From NCBI GenBank assembly GCA_022376925.1, contig JAIOJX010000030.1, positions 167,721,084-167,785,083 of the forward strand: a stretch of 64,000 bases of DNA. The letters are read 5' to 3'. The notes beneath the pieces are model-generated. The model did not search any database, was not told where the DNA came from, and saw only the letters and a program-made list of their open reading frames with translations. Each line of letters begins with the position of its first letter. The first letter of the stretch is position 1. Positions 1 to 10,736 of the stretch are shown in pieces. Position numbers and translations under genes: made by a program. This DNA comes from Tragulus kanchil (Eukaryota; Chordata; Mammalia; Artiodactyla; Tragulidae).

Positions 1-24
1 TATTCTCCCCTATCCCCTGTACCA

Positions 25-220
25 GCTTCCCTGATGACTCAGTGGCAAAGAATCAGTCTGCCAGTGCAAGAGATGCAGGTTCATTCCTGAGTTGGGAAGA
101 TCCCCTGGAGAAGGAAATGGCAGCCCACTCCAGTGTTCTTGCCTGAAGACAGAGGAGCCTGGAAGGCTTTAGTCCCTGGGGTCTCAAAGAGTTGGGCACA
201 ACTTAATGACTAAACAGCAA
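25..220 (+). repeat. Bov-tA SINE
   Basis: A ruminant SINE read in sense. The tRNA-Glu-like head begins at the CTTCCCTG motif near 27 and passes a degenerate B-box near 89-98. The Bov-A body follows, with the typical CCACTCCAGTGTTCTTGCC stretch and an ending close to the usual AGTCGGACACGACT motif. Part of the body before the GACAGAGGAGCCTGG motif is missing compared with intact elements. It is a non-autonomous retroposon mobilised by BovB machinery and makes no protein. Confidence 0.9.
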
Positions 221-784
221 CATCCTCTGTACCTTTCTGTGTTTAAAATACTTAGTAAATTACAAAGAACGCCAACCAAAGAGACTCATTGACAGGAAAG
301 ATCAGTGGCAAATGGGGTTTGGGGAGACCTCCACCATATTTGTGATTTCTGCTCAGACTGAAAGCAAGATTGGTGCAGTCATTTCTGGCCTGGTCACTGC
401 ATGCGACTAACACCCAAAGGAGGAAAGGGGCTTCTGATTGGTCTCCTAAGAGTTAGGACTCATCTTTCCCAGAAGCCTCTAGAAAACTCTGGCTTCAGTC
501 CCATGGGTCAGGAGTCGGTTACGTTGTCCAATCCTGAACTAAGCTATGAGGTCAGGAGAAAGCCAGCAGTGGATTGGCCTAGGCCTGTGTTCCAGAGCCT
601 GTCACAGGCAAGGGGGGTGGGGCCATTGTTGAAACATGGGTCATTGAAAAGAGCTGTCGGTGAGTTGTATGCAGACAGAGGTGAATACAGAGGAAACCTG
701 GTATTCTATAATATTAGAAAGAAGTAGGGAGAGATGAATGCTGAATAGGAAACCAATCCAACAGTCTCTATAAAAGAAGAGATA

Positions 785-1035
785 GGGCTTCCCTGGTGGT
801 CCAGTGGGTACAGAGTCCGCCTTGCAGTGCAAGGGCGCTGGTTCGATCCCTGGCCCGGGAAGATCCGACACGCCGCGGAGCAGCTGGACGGGTGTGTCCA
901 ATTACGAGCCAGTGCTCTGGAGGGCGTGCGCCCAGAGTCAGTGCTCGGCAACAAAAGAGGCCACTGCAGTGGTAGGCTCACACAGGCCAAAGAATAAAAA
1001 TGGATGATAATAAATAAATGAAAAACCAATAAAAG
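785..1035 (+). repeat. CHR-2-type tRNA-Glu SINE (D1 copy A)
   Basis: A full-length sense element. The tRNA-Glu-like head starts GGGCTTCCCTGGTGGTCCAG and has an intact B-box-like GGTTCGATCCC at about 840-850. A tRNA-unrelated body follows and an A-rich tail ends near 1035. Its body matches the element at 44611-44888 closely, so both belong to one subfamily. RNA polymerase III box sequences are visible, but this is a SINE, not a tRNA gene. Confidence 0.92.
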
Positions 1036-1929
1036 AGGCCAAAGTTTAAAAAAAAAGGAAGAGAAGATTGCCAGGAGTGACATTAGGAGTCTAAGTATAA
1101 GGCAAAGTGTTCTTTAAGTTGGAATCGGTGTTGTCAGATTACTTTCTAAGCAGATTGAATTACTTTGCATTTCCACTGGTGATTCTTTTGAGCCACACCC
1201 TCCTGACCCCCAGGATTTCTCACCTGCAGATTGGCAAAAAAAGAGTGCTAAGTGACAGCTGACTGTTTCTATGATTCACGTTTCCCCAGCAGCTCCTAAG
1301 GCTGAGCATCTTTCCCTTTGTCTGTTGGCTATTTGAATGAGCTCTTCTGTGAACTGTCCGCATCGCTTGCCCAAATCAATGGACTTTATGAAATACTTAG
1401 TAAATTACAAAGAACGCCAACCAAAGAGACTCATTGACAGGAAAGATCAGTGGCAAATGGGGTTTGGGGAGACCTCCACCATATTTGTGATTTCTGCTCA
1501 GACTGAAAGCAAGATTGGTGCAGTCATTTCTGGCCTGGTCACTGCATGCGACTAACACCCAAAGGAGGAAAGGGGCTTCTGATTGGTCTCCTAAGAGTTA
1601 GGACTCATCTTTCCCAGAAGCCTCTAGAAAACTCTGGCTTCAGTCCCATGGGTCAGGAGTCGGTTACGTTGTCCAATCCTGAACTAAGCTATGAGGTCAG
1701 GAGAAAGCCAGCAGTGGATTGGCCTAGGCCTGTGTTCCAGAGCCTGTCACAGGCAAGGGGGGTGGGGCCATTGTTGAAACATGGGTCATTGAAAAGAGCT
1801 GTCGGTGAGTTGTATGCAGACAGAGGTGAATACAGAGGAAACCTGGTATTCTATAATATTAGAAAGAAGTAGGGAGAGATGAATGCTGAATAGGAAACCA
1901 ATCCAACAGTCTCTATAAAAGAAGAGATA

Positions 1930-2180
1930 GGGCTTCCCTGGTGGTCCAGTGGGTACAGAGTCCGCCTTGCAGTGCAAGGGCGCTGGTTCGATCCCTGGCC
2001 CGGGAAGATCCGACACGCCGCGGAGCAGCTGGACGGGTGTGTCCAATTACGAGCCAGTGCTCTGGAGGGCGTGCGCCCAGAGTCAGTGCTCGGCAACAAA
2101 AGAGGCCACTGCAGTGGTAGGCTCACACAGGCCAAAGAATAAAAATGGATGATAATAAATAAATGAAAAACCAATAAAAG
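1930..2180 (+). repeat. CHR-2-type tRNA-Glu SINE (D1 copy B)
   Basis: The same element as at 785-1035, repeated 1,145 bp downstream as part of D1. It is not an independent insertion, because flanking single-copy DNA is duplicated with it on both sides. Confidence 0.92.
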
Positions 2181-2774
2181 AGGCCAAAGTTTAAAAAAAA
2201 AGGAAGAGAAGATTGCCAGGAGTGACATTAGGAGTCTAAGTATAAGGCAAAGTGTTCTTTAAGTTGGAATCGGTGTTGTCAGATTACTTTCTAAGCAGAT
2301 TGAATTACTTTGCATTTCCACTGGTGATTCTTTTGAGCCACACCCTCCTGACCCCCAGGATTTCTCACCTGCAGATTGGCAAAAAAAGAGTGCTAAGTGA
2401 CAGCTGACTGTTTCTATGATTCACGTTTCCCCAGCAGCTCCTAAGGCTGAGCATCTTTCCCTTTGTCTGTTGGCTATTTGAATGAGCTCTTCTGTGAACT
2501 GTCCGCATCGCTTGCCCAAATCAGAGTTCTTGTCATCAGGCTTTTAGACTGCATGCGATTTGAATGTGTTTTAAAGCATTTTCTGAGCTGGGAGGTGAAA
2601 AATGATTATCCATTTCCAGAAGCAGCTTGGTGGGTTGGTAACAAGAATCAGTCAGCAGGACACCCAAGATATTTTGGTCTCTACTCCTCTGCCCCAGACA
2701 GTAGCTCACGGTGTCATGTTAAGGCAACAGGCTTGGAGAAGGAGGCAACCACCTACCTATACAGTGAGGGGGCT

Positions 2775-2948
2775 GGGACTTCCCTGGTGGCTCAGTGGTT
2801 CAGAATCTGCTTTGCAATGCAAGGGATGCGGATTAGGTCCCTAGTGGGGAAACTAGGACCCCACATGGCTCAGGGCAGCTACAGCTGCACATCATAATTA
2901 CTGAGAAGATCTATCTATCTATCTATAAAATAAAACACACACAAAAAA
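2775..2948 (+). repeat. CHR-2-type SINE fragment with (TCTA)n tail
   Basis: The head begins with the GGGACTTCCCTGGTGGCTCAG-type start near 2776 and continues through a degenerate B-box at about 2831-2841. The body is shortened. The tail has become a small (TCTA)n run at about 2908-2927, followed by an A/AC-rich stretch. Confidence 0.85.
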
Positions 2949-3282
2949 CAAAAGGGCTGCATGTTCACTTGTAAAGGGCTTTCCAGGTGTGGTGTTGGCT
3001 GCTACTTTGATCAGGTTGGAGAGCCTTTGTACATCCTTGACCCATCACAGGTTCCTACCCCTCCTACCTTGAGGTGCTCTCTCACTGGACACAGAGATCC
3101 CTGGGGCTAGCATCCCCCTTTCCGGGCAGATCTGGATCCTCATTCAGTCTGTGGCACTCCTCTGTTGGGTCTCTGTCTCATCTTGATTCCTCAGCTGGAG
3201 GGTAAGCCGTTGCCTGTTTCAACCTTCTGTCGCCACTCTGAGGCGCTTCCTACAGGGCCCAGGTGGGCACTTTGGTTCTGGC
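2949..3282. other. Single-copy spacer, nothing recognised
   Basis: Non-repetitive DNA of mixed composition between the SINE at 2775 and duplication D2. I see no exon with convincing splice sites, no long frame and no known repeat. Confidence 0.6.
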
Positions 3283-3870
3283 GGCAGATCAGACCTTCCT
3301 TTCTTCACAGAGCAACTCTGTAAAAGCAAAGCCTGACCTCGAGGCCAGCTTTTGATGGCAGAGCAGCAAGGCACCGGTTACACATCTCACAAGCAGGACA
3401 GGTTGAGGAAGGCCGGAAGAGGTCAGCCAAGAAGGGAATGAAGCAGGTGGTTCTGAGTCACGTGTGTCTCTGCTCATTCAGATCAGAATCGCTCCTCCGA
3501 AGAGCGCCTTTCACTAATGAACATGGTCTCACAATCACGGTGAACGATGGGAATGATTGGAACCTTTCAGAGAAAGATGGGTGCTCCACAAATTGCAGGT
3601 CGGCCTCAGTACCTGCATGCAGGAAAGAGGGGGTGTGAGGTGCTGGGGTGGGGTGTGTGTCCTGCCCACCCACGGCCCTGAGGACGAGGCTGCCAGGGTG
3701 CTCTTCTAGTGAGTAAAGGCTGCTGTGCATCCAAAGAGGGGGTGTGATGACCGGCTTTGCCAGGTTGGCTTCTCAGCTGTGTAGAGAGGTGCCGTGCCCA
3801 CTTCCGCCTGGGCTACAGTACACCTCTCTTGCAGTGTATCAGCATAAACTTTTGTTCTTGTGACTGAGGG

Positions 3871-4185
3871 GGTCAGTTCAGTTCAGATGCCCAGTCATGT
3901 CTGACTCTTTGCAGCCTCATGGGCTGCAGCACACCGGGCTTCCCTGTCCTTTACCACCTCCCAGAGCTCACTCAAACACATGTCTATGGAGTCAGTGATG
4001 CCGTCCAACCCTCTCGTCCTCTCTTGTCTCCTCCTCCTTCTGTTTTTCCCAGCATCATGGTCTTTTCCACTGAATCGTCTCTTTACATCAGGTGGCCAAA
4101 GGATTGGAGCTTCAGCTTGAGCATCAGTCGTTCCAATGAATATTCAAGGTTGAATCCTAATATTCCTTTAGGATTGACAGGCAAC
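3871..4185 (-). repeat. BovB (RTE) LINE 3'-end fragment / ART2A-like (D2 copy A)
   Basis: Antisense BovB 3'-end sequence. The GGTCAGTTCAGTTCAG start and the CTCTTTGCAGCCTCATGG, CAGTGATGCCGTCCAACC and GGTGGCCAAAGGATTGGAG motifs run in the usual order for this LINE in reverse. Only the non-coding 3' portion is present and no reverse-transcriptase frame remains. The match decays after about 4165. Confidence 0.85.
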
Positions 4186-4955
4186 CCCCAGAATGGTGCT
4201 GGTTTCTCAGAGGCTTTGTGGGTCCTAATTTGCCCACTCTCGTTTACTTTCAACAACAGATTTTCATCAGTTTACCTCTAATATTTACTTCCAAGTCTTG
4301 GGAGAAGCCTGGCAGGGTATGAGGAGTATAAAATCCACGTGGGGCTCAGAGGCCGCTTCTTGGCATTGGCAGATCAGACCTTCCTTTCTTCACAGAGCAA
4401 CTCTGTAAAAGCAAAGCCTGACCTCGAGGCCAGCTTTTGATGGCAGAGCAGCAAGGCACCGGTTACACATCTCACAAGCAGGACAGGTTGAGGAAGGCCG
4501 GAAGAGGTCAGCCAAGAAGGGAATGAAGCAGGTGGTTCTGAGTCACGTGTGTCTCTGCTCATTCAGATCAGAATCGCTCCTCCGAAGAGCGCCTTTCACT
4601 AATGAACATGGTCTCACAATCACGGTGAACGATGGGAATGATTGGAACCTTTCAGAGAAAGATGGGTGCTCCACAAATTGCAGGTCGGCCTCAGTACCTG
4701 CATGCAGGAAAGAGGGGGTGTGAGGTGCTGGGGTGGGGTGTGTGTCCTGCCCACCCACGGCCCTGAGGACGAGGCTGCCAGGGTGCTCTTCTAGTGAGTA
4801 AAGGCTGCTGTGCATCCAAAGAGGGGGTGTGATGACCGGCTTTGCCAGGTTGGCTTCTCAGCTGTGTAGAGAGGTGCCGTGCCCACTTCCGCCTGGGCTA
4901 CAGTACACCTCTCTTGCAGTGTATCAGCATAAACTTTTGTTCTTGTGACTGAGGG

Positions 4956-5270
4956 GGTCAGTTCAGTTCAGATGCCCAGTCATGTCTGACTCTTTGCAGC
5001 CTCATGGGCTGCAGCACACCGGGCTTCCCTGTCCTTTACCACCTCCCAGAGCTCACTCAAACACATGTCTATGGAGTCAGTGATGCCGTCCAACCCTCTC
5101 GTCCTCTCTTGTCTCCTCCTCCTTCTGTTTTTCCCAGCATCATGGTCTTTTCCACTGAATCGTCTCTTTACATCAGGTGGCCAAAGGATTGGAGCTTCAG
5201 CTTGAGCATCAGTCGTTCCAATGAATATTCAAGGTTGAATCCTAATATTCCTTTAGGATTGACAGGCAAC
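4956..5270 (-). repeat. BovB LINE 3'-end fragment (D2 copy B)
   Basis: The second copy of the fragment at 3871-4185, carried along within D2 at +1,085 bp. It is not a separate insertion. Confidence 0.85.
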
Positions 5271-5424
5271 CCCCAGAATGGTGCTGGTTTCTCAGAGGCT
5301 TTGTGGGTCCTAATTTGCCCACTCTCGTTTACTTTCAACAACAGATTTTCATCAGTTTACCTCTAATATTTACTTCCAAGTCTTGGGAGAAGCCTGGCAG
5401 GGTATGAGGAGTATAAAAATCCAC

Positions 5425-5855
5425 TTGGCATGTTCCTCATGAATACCGGTACAGCAGGCTGGCAAGAGCAATGAGAGCATTAGGGACGTGGAGGAGGAAG
5501 GGAACTGGCCAGTTAGAAGTAAAGTTTAACGCTCCTGGGTACCCAGAAGGGGCAGCAGAGAGTGAAACCCACCGCCCCTTTGGCGAGCGCCTCTGTGGCT
5601 GTGCACCCACAGCACATTAAATGATGGGGGTGACCCCACCTCGAGCAACCCCTCTCGTGTAGCCTCCCCAGAAGCCGTGAAAGCTGTGTTCCCTCTTGGT
5701 ATAGTGACTTCACAGAGCTGGGCCCTTTCTGTAGCTTGGAGAACACTGCCTTCAAGGCACCTACCTGTTAGCTTCTCTGCTTCTACAGACTGGAGCGTGT
5801 GCTGAACTCCAGTCACACCTAATCTTCAAGGCTCACTTAGCCTCCCCGAAGCCAA
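5425..5855. other. Single-copy spacer, nothing recognised
   Basis: Non-repetitive DNA between D2 and D3. Short open frames occur on the minus strand (for example 5526-5816) but match nothing I know and have no supporting splice context. Confidence 0.55.
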
Positions 5856-8150
5856 TAAACCAACCTCCTTCCTTCGTGTCACGAGATCACGTCACTCAGG
5901 ATAGCTGATGGCCGTTTATTCCAGCCAGTAGACACAAGTGTTTTCTATACCACACTCTCTCCTGAGCATCTTCCTGCCTTTTCCTGGTAAAGAACAGAAG
6001 CAACCAGAGGGATCGTTTTTGTGCTGTGTCGTGGATTACGTGTATGATGCTCTTTTCTTATTTTTCTGTTTTTTAAACATAGCAAGACTGGGATCACTAT
6101 ATGTCTTTCCTGTATCCTTCTGGAAAAATCCAAGTCATTATTTGGATACAGTTGTTTCCATTGGCACACTGTCCAGCACTCATTTCTTGGCATCATCATC
6201 AGTTTCTCGGGGGGCAATTTTTATAACATCTCTAAAAAGTAGGGTCCCTTTGAGTTGATTCTGTCCAAATCTTAAGTTCATCTTGTTCAACATAACAGAC
6301 ACCCATGAGGTGTTCACCACATAGAGATTGCTTTGCTCCAGGAAGCAGGTCCCTTCTGATCAGTCAAAAGGTACTCTGCCCCATTATTAATGATTTGGAG
6401 CTGGGGGTCTTAATATAGAAGAACAGAAGTGATATTTTAACATATCTGAGCTCATGAGTTATTTTGGGGTATTTCCTATTTTCACACCATTAGAACTCTC
6501 TCCATCTCTTTTTCAGTTCAAATTCAGTCATGTTTTCAAAAAATACCAAAGAAGTCTGTGTCCTACTTAAGATCAACTTGTTTCCTCATCGCCTGCAGGA
6601 TAAAATGAAAATGCCTTCTCCTGCAAGGTGCTTCCCAAGCAGTGAGCCTCCTCTCCAGGCCTGCGCATCTTGAACCTGGTACCATTCCCCAGTGGCATGC
6701 CCGGGGAGCTGCTTCCTGTATTGGGGGTCCCCCCTCTCCCACCAACTTCCTTATTGACCAGCTCCCTGTCCCCCGATCACCCCCAGCCCCAGGGCAGCTT
6801 CAGGCCTTTCTGCTCACCAACAACCTCCTGCAGTTTGTTCAGACTCTCCTGAGACCACACTTACTTGACCTTCTGTGCTGATCCTCTTTCTTCTGCACTG
6901 TGTTCTCTTAGCTCTTGGAGGCCAGAAGTCTTTATTTTGCCTGTTTTCCCAGTATGTATTTAGTTTTGAAAAAATGAACCTCTGTAAGTGTAAAAATCAG
7001 TAAACCAACCTCCTTCCTTCGTGTCACGAGATCACGTCTAGTAGCTGATGGCCGTTTATTCCAGCCAGTAGACACAAGTGTTTTCTATACCACACTCTCC
7101 TGAGCATCTTCCTGCCTTTTCCTGGTAAAGAACAGAAGCAACCAGAGGGATCGTTTTTGTGCTGTGTCGTGGATTACGTGTATGATGCTCTTTTCTTATT
7201 TTTCTGTTTTTTAAACATAGCAAGACTGGGATCACTATATGTCTTTCCTGTATCCTTCTGGAAAAATCCAAGTCATTATTTGGATACAGTTGTTTCCATT
7301 GGCACACTGTCCAGCACTCATTTCTTGGCATCATCATCAGTTTCTCGGGGGGCAATTTTTATAACATCTCTAAAAAGTAGGGTCCCTTTGAGTTGATTCT
7401 GTCCAAATCTTAAGTTCATCTTGTTCAACATAACAGACACCCATGAGGTGTTCACCACATAGAGATTGCTTTGCTCCAGGAAGCAGGTCCCTTCTGATCA
7501 GTCAAAAGGTACTCTGCCCCATTATTAATGATTTGGAGCTGGGGGTCTTAATATAGAAGAACAGAAGTGATATTTTAACATATCTGAGCTCATGAGTTAT
7601 TTTGGGGTATTTCCTATTTTCACACCATTAGAACTCTCTCCATCTCTTTTTCAGTTCAAATTCAGTCATGTTTTCAAAAAATACCAAAGAAGTCTGTGTC
7701 CTACTTAAGATCAACTTGTTTCCTCATCGCCTGCAGGATAAAATGAAAATGCCTTCTCCTGCAAGGTGCTTCCCAAGCAGTGAGCCTCCTCTCCAGGCCT
7801 GCGCATCTTGAACCTGGTACCATTCCCCAGTGGCATGCCCGGGGAGCTGCTTCCTGTATTGGGGGTCCCCCCTCTCCCACCAACTTCCTTATTGACCAGC
7901 TCCCTGTCCCCCGATCACCCCCAGCCCCAGGGCAGCTTCAGGCCTTTCTGCTCACCAACAACCTCCTGCAGTTTGTTCAGACTCTCCTGAGACCACACTT
8001 ACTTGACCTTCTGTGCTGATCCTCTTTCTTCTGCACTGTGTTCTCTTAGCTCTTGGAGGCCAGAAGTCTTTATTTTGCCTGTTTTCCCAGTATGTATTTA
8101 GTTTTGAAAAAATAAACCTCTGTAAGGCTGTGCATGTCTGTAAAAATCAG
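5856..8150. repeat. Local duplication D3, abutting copies, step 1,138-1,145 bp
   Basis: Copy A (5856-7000) is followed directly by copy B (7001-8150) with no linker. Differences lie at the ends that meet. Copy B lacks about 5 bp and then 2 bp within its first 110 bases, and copy A lacks a 12-bp block (present at about 8128-8139) just before its end. The interior is essentially identical. No ruminant SINE lies inside, so the unit is mostly ordinary single-copy sequence. Confidence 0.97.
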
Positions 8151-8206
8151 TGGCATATGCAGGCTGAGACCCACACCTCAGTGATACACTCCACAATATC
8201 AGAGGA

Positions 8207-8325
8207 TTGTTCATTCATTCATGACGTGTTCGTTCATTTATTCTTCAGCAGATGTATTGCTCTCCTGCTTTCTGCTAAGTCTTGGATGTTAGACAAGGTG
8301 CTCCAAATCCTGGCGATTGTTCAGA
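8207..8325. repeat. Probable L2/MIR-type ancient repeat remnant
   Basis: The TTCATTCATTCATGACG and TTCATTTATTC runs, followed by a degenerate CTGCTTTCTGCTAAGTC block, resemble the reverse complement of an L2 or MIR 3' end. It is heavily decayed, so the family is tentative. A T-rich tract at about 8407-8435 follows downstream. Confidence 0.4.
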
Positions 8326-8544
8326 GCCTCCACCTCACAAAGATAGAATTGAGGTTAGCAGACATTTTATGAGCGTTTATTTTGGATTCACATAGTTCTG
8401 GTTGATTTTTTTTTTTTTGATTTTTTTTTTTTTTAACTTCTAATCTCCATCATCTTCCAGGTTTGAACTTGAGAGAGCTCTCCCGTGTGAATCAGAACTT
8501 GCTTGGAGAAAATAGACAAACACATTGTCAGCATTTCTTTCTTC

Positions 8545-8716
8545 TTCTTCTTTTTTTAAAAATATTTATTTATTTGGTTAGCCCAGGTCCTCATGGCAGC
8601 ATGCGAGATCTTTAGTTTGAGGCATGTGGGCTCTAGTTCCCTGACCAGGGATGGAACCCAGGCCCCCTGCATTGGGAACACAGAATCTTAACCACTGGAC
8701 CATCAGGGAAGTCCAT
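8545..8716 (-). repeat. CHR-2-type tRNA-Glu SINE, antisense (D4 copy A)
   Basis: An antisense element. A T-rich tail (about 8545-8576) leads into the body and the tRNA-like head, which ends in ACCATCAGGGAAGTCC. The reversed B-box appears as GGGATGGAACCC near 8648-8659. The D4 boundary at 8583 cuts through this SINE, so only its head half is repeated at 9663. Confidence 0.92.
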
Positions 8717-9400
8717 CAGCATTTCTTCCTGACCATTTTAAAGACATATCCAGGTGCAGCATTCCCCCAACGTGTTTTGACTTTCCATAATGTCTTAATT
8801 AACATCAGAGTTTCTAAAAACATTCAGAAACCTCAGATATGACCACTCTGCTAACTATTTGTGTTTAAGGCTTTCTGAGCAGAATAAAGAATCACTGAAG
8901 CTTTTCTGTTTCATCATCTTGTAGACAAGCCATCTGAAAAAAATTTAAAAGTAGGGAAGTAACAACAACAACAAAAAAAGTAGGGAAGTGCTTCTCTCTC
9001 AGAAGTTCCTTGGCACCTCAGCCAGCTGTGCTGAGGCAGCACCAAGGCAGGGCTACTGTGAATGTCGCTGTGAGAAGGGACTTTTAGCCCAGAGAAAAAT
9101 GAATTCCTCCTGGTGACCTAACAGCCACAGGTGGCCGAGGTCATGCCGCTCATCTGATTGGGGGTTTCCAGTGTGCAATCCTGCAACATATGAGAGTTCT
9201 TAGTGGTGGGTTTTATGGAACCTCGCAGGTGGGAAATCAACATCAGCCAAGTCTTGCTGCCCATTTTCTTCTCAGTTGGCTAAACTTAAGCTCTCCAAAG
9301 GGAGTACACAAAAGGTAACCCACTGTGGTACACCAAAAATGCAGATCAGTTGTTTAGAAAACTTGTCTTCTCCTGCCCTGAATCGTAGGTCCAGTATGTT

Positions 9401-9653
9401 AGTTGTTGTTCAGTCACTGAGTCATGTCCGACTCTGTGACCTCACAGACTGCAGCACTCCAGGCATCCGTGTCTTTCACGATCTCCCAGAGCTTGCTCAG
9501 ACTCTTCTCTGTTGAGTCAGTGAAGCTATCCAACCATCTCATCCTCTGAAGCTCCAATACTTTGGCCTCCCAATGTGAAGAGATGACTCATTGGAAAAGA
9601 CCTTGATGCTGGGAAAGAGGGAGGCAGGAGGAGAAGGGACGGCAGAGGATGAG
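9401..9653 (-). repeat. BovB/Bov-A 3' fragment with inverted 5' part (first copy)
   Basis: The left part (about 9401-9548) is antisense BovB 3'-end sequence ending CCATCTCATCCTCTG. The right part (about 9549-9653) is the adjoining BovB segment in sense, with CCAATACTTTGGCC, GACTCATTGGAAAAGACC and a final GGCAGAGGATGAG. The two parts would be contiguous in an intact element but lie in opposite orientations, with CTCATCCTCTG and CAGAGGATGAG as an 11-bp inverted pair. This is the layout expected from twin priming during LINE insertion. Confidence 0.8.
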
Positions 9654-9662
9654 TAGGTTCAT

Positions 9663-9796
9663 CCAGGTCCTCATGGCAGCATGCGAGATCTTTAGTTTGA
9701 GGCATGTGGGCTCTAGTTCCCTGACCAGGGATGGAACCCAGGCCCCCTGCATTGGGAACACAGAATCTTAACCACTGGACCATCAGGGAAGTCCAT
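9663..9796 (-). repeat. CHR-2-type SINE, truncated by the D4 junction (copy B)
   Basis: The head half of the SINE at 8545-8716, starting abruptly at the D4 join without the T-rich tail that copy A has. The abrupt start shows that the duplication boundary cut an existing SINE. Confidence 0.9.
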
Positions 9797-10481
9797 CAGC
9801 ATTTCTTCCTGACCATTTTAAAGACATATCCAGGTGCAGCATTCCCCCAACGTGTTTTGACTTTCCATAATGTCTTAATTAACATCAGAGTTTCTAAAAA
9901 CATTCAGAAACCTCAGATATGACCACTCTGCTAACTATTTGTGTTTAAGGCTTTCTGAGCAGAATAAAGAATCACTGAAGCTTTTCTGTTTCATCATCTT
10001 GTAGACAAGCCATCTGAAAAAAATTTAAAAGTAGGGAAGTAACAACAACAACAAAAAAAGTAGGGAAGTGCTTCTCGCTCAGAAGTTCCTTGGCACCTCA
10101 GCCAGCTGTGCTGAGGCAGCACCAAGGCAGGGCTACTGTGAATGTCGCTGTGAGAAGGGACTTTTAGCCCAGAGAAAAATGAATTCCTCCTGGTGACCTA
10201 ACAGCCACAGGTGGCCGAGGTCATGCCGCTCATCTGATTGGGGGTTTCCAGTGTGCAATCCTGCAACATATGAGAGTTCTTAGTGGTGGGTTTTATGGAA
10301 CCTCGCAGGTGGGAAATCAACATCAGCCAAGTCTTGCTGCCCATTTTCTTCTCAGTTGGCTAAACTTAACCTCTCCAAAGGGGGTGAACAAAAGGTAACC
10401 CACTGTGGTACCCCAAAAAATGCAGATCAGTTGTTTAGAAAACTTGTCTTCTCCTGCCCTGAATCGTAGGTCCAGTATGTT

Positions 10482-10736
10482 AGTTGTTGTTCAGTCACTG
10501 AGTCATGTCCGACTCTGTGACCTCACAGACTGCAGCACTCCAGGCATCCGTGTCTTTCACGATCTCCCAGAGCTTGCTCAGACTCTTCTCTGTTGAGTCA
10601 GTGAAGCTATCCAACCATCTCATCCTCTGAAGCTCCAATACTTTGGCCTCCCAATGTGAAGAGATGACTCATTGGAAAAGACCTTGATGCTGGGAAAGAT
10701 GGAGGGCAGGAGGAGAAGGGGACGGCAGAGGATGAG
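10482..10736 (-). repeat. BovB/Bov-A 3' fragment with inverted 5' part (second copy)
   Basis: A repeat of the element at 9401-9653, carried in D4 copy B and D5 copy A. It keeps the same internal inversion point. Confidence 0.8.

Larger units (their letters stand above)
246..2523. repeat. Local duplication D1, step 1,145 bp
   Basis: Copy A is 246-1378 and copy B is 1391-2523, in direct orientation, 1,133 bp each. I saw no difference between them by eye. A 12-bp linker (1379-1390) separates them and matches neither copy. The unit starts and ends in unrelated single-copy sequence and carries one whole CHR-2 SINE, so no transposon boundary explains it. Collapsing it removes 1,145 bp. An unmerged contig overlap is the likeliest cause; a recent tandem duplication is the alternative. 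Confidence 0.97.
3283..5424. repeat. Local duplication D2, step 1,085 bp
   Basis: Copy A is 3283 to about 4338 and copy B is 4368 to about 5424. They agree up to 4333/5418, where copy B carries one extra A in the run before TCCAC; identity is lost a few bases later. The linker (about 4339-4367) is about 30 bp and matches neither neighbour. The unit includes a BovB 3' fragment but starts and ends in single-copy sequence. Confidence 0.97.

Noticed and set aside
840..850. tRNA gene
   Set aside because: A- and B-box-like motifs occur in every CHR-2 and Bov-tA head. None folds as an intact tRNA by eye, and all are followed by SINE bodies and A-rich tails.
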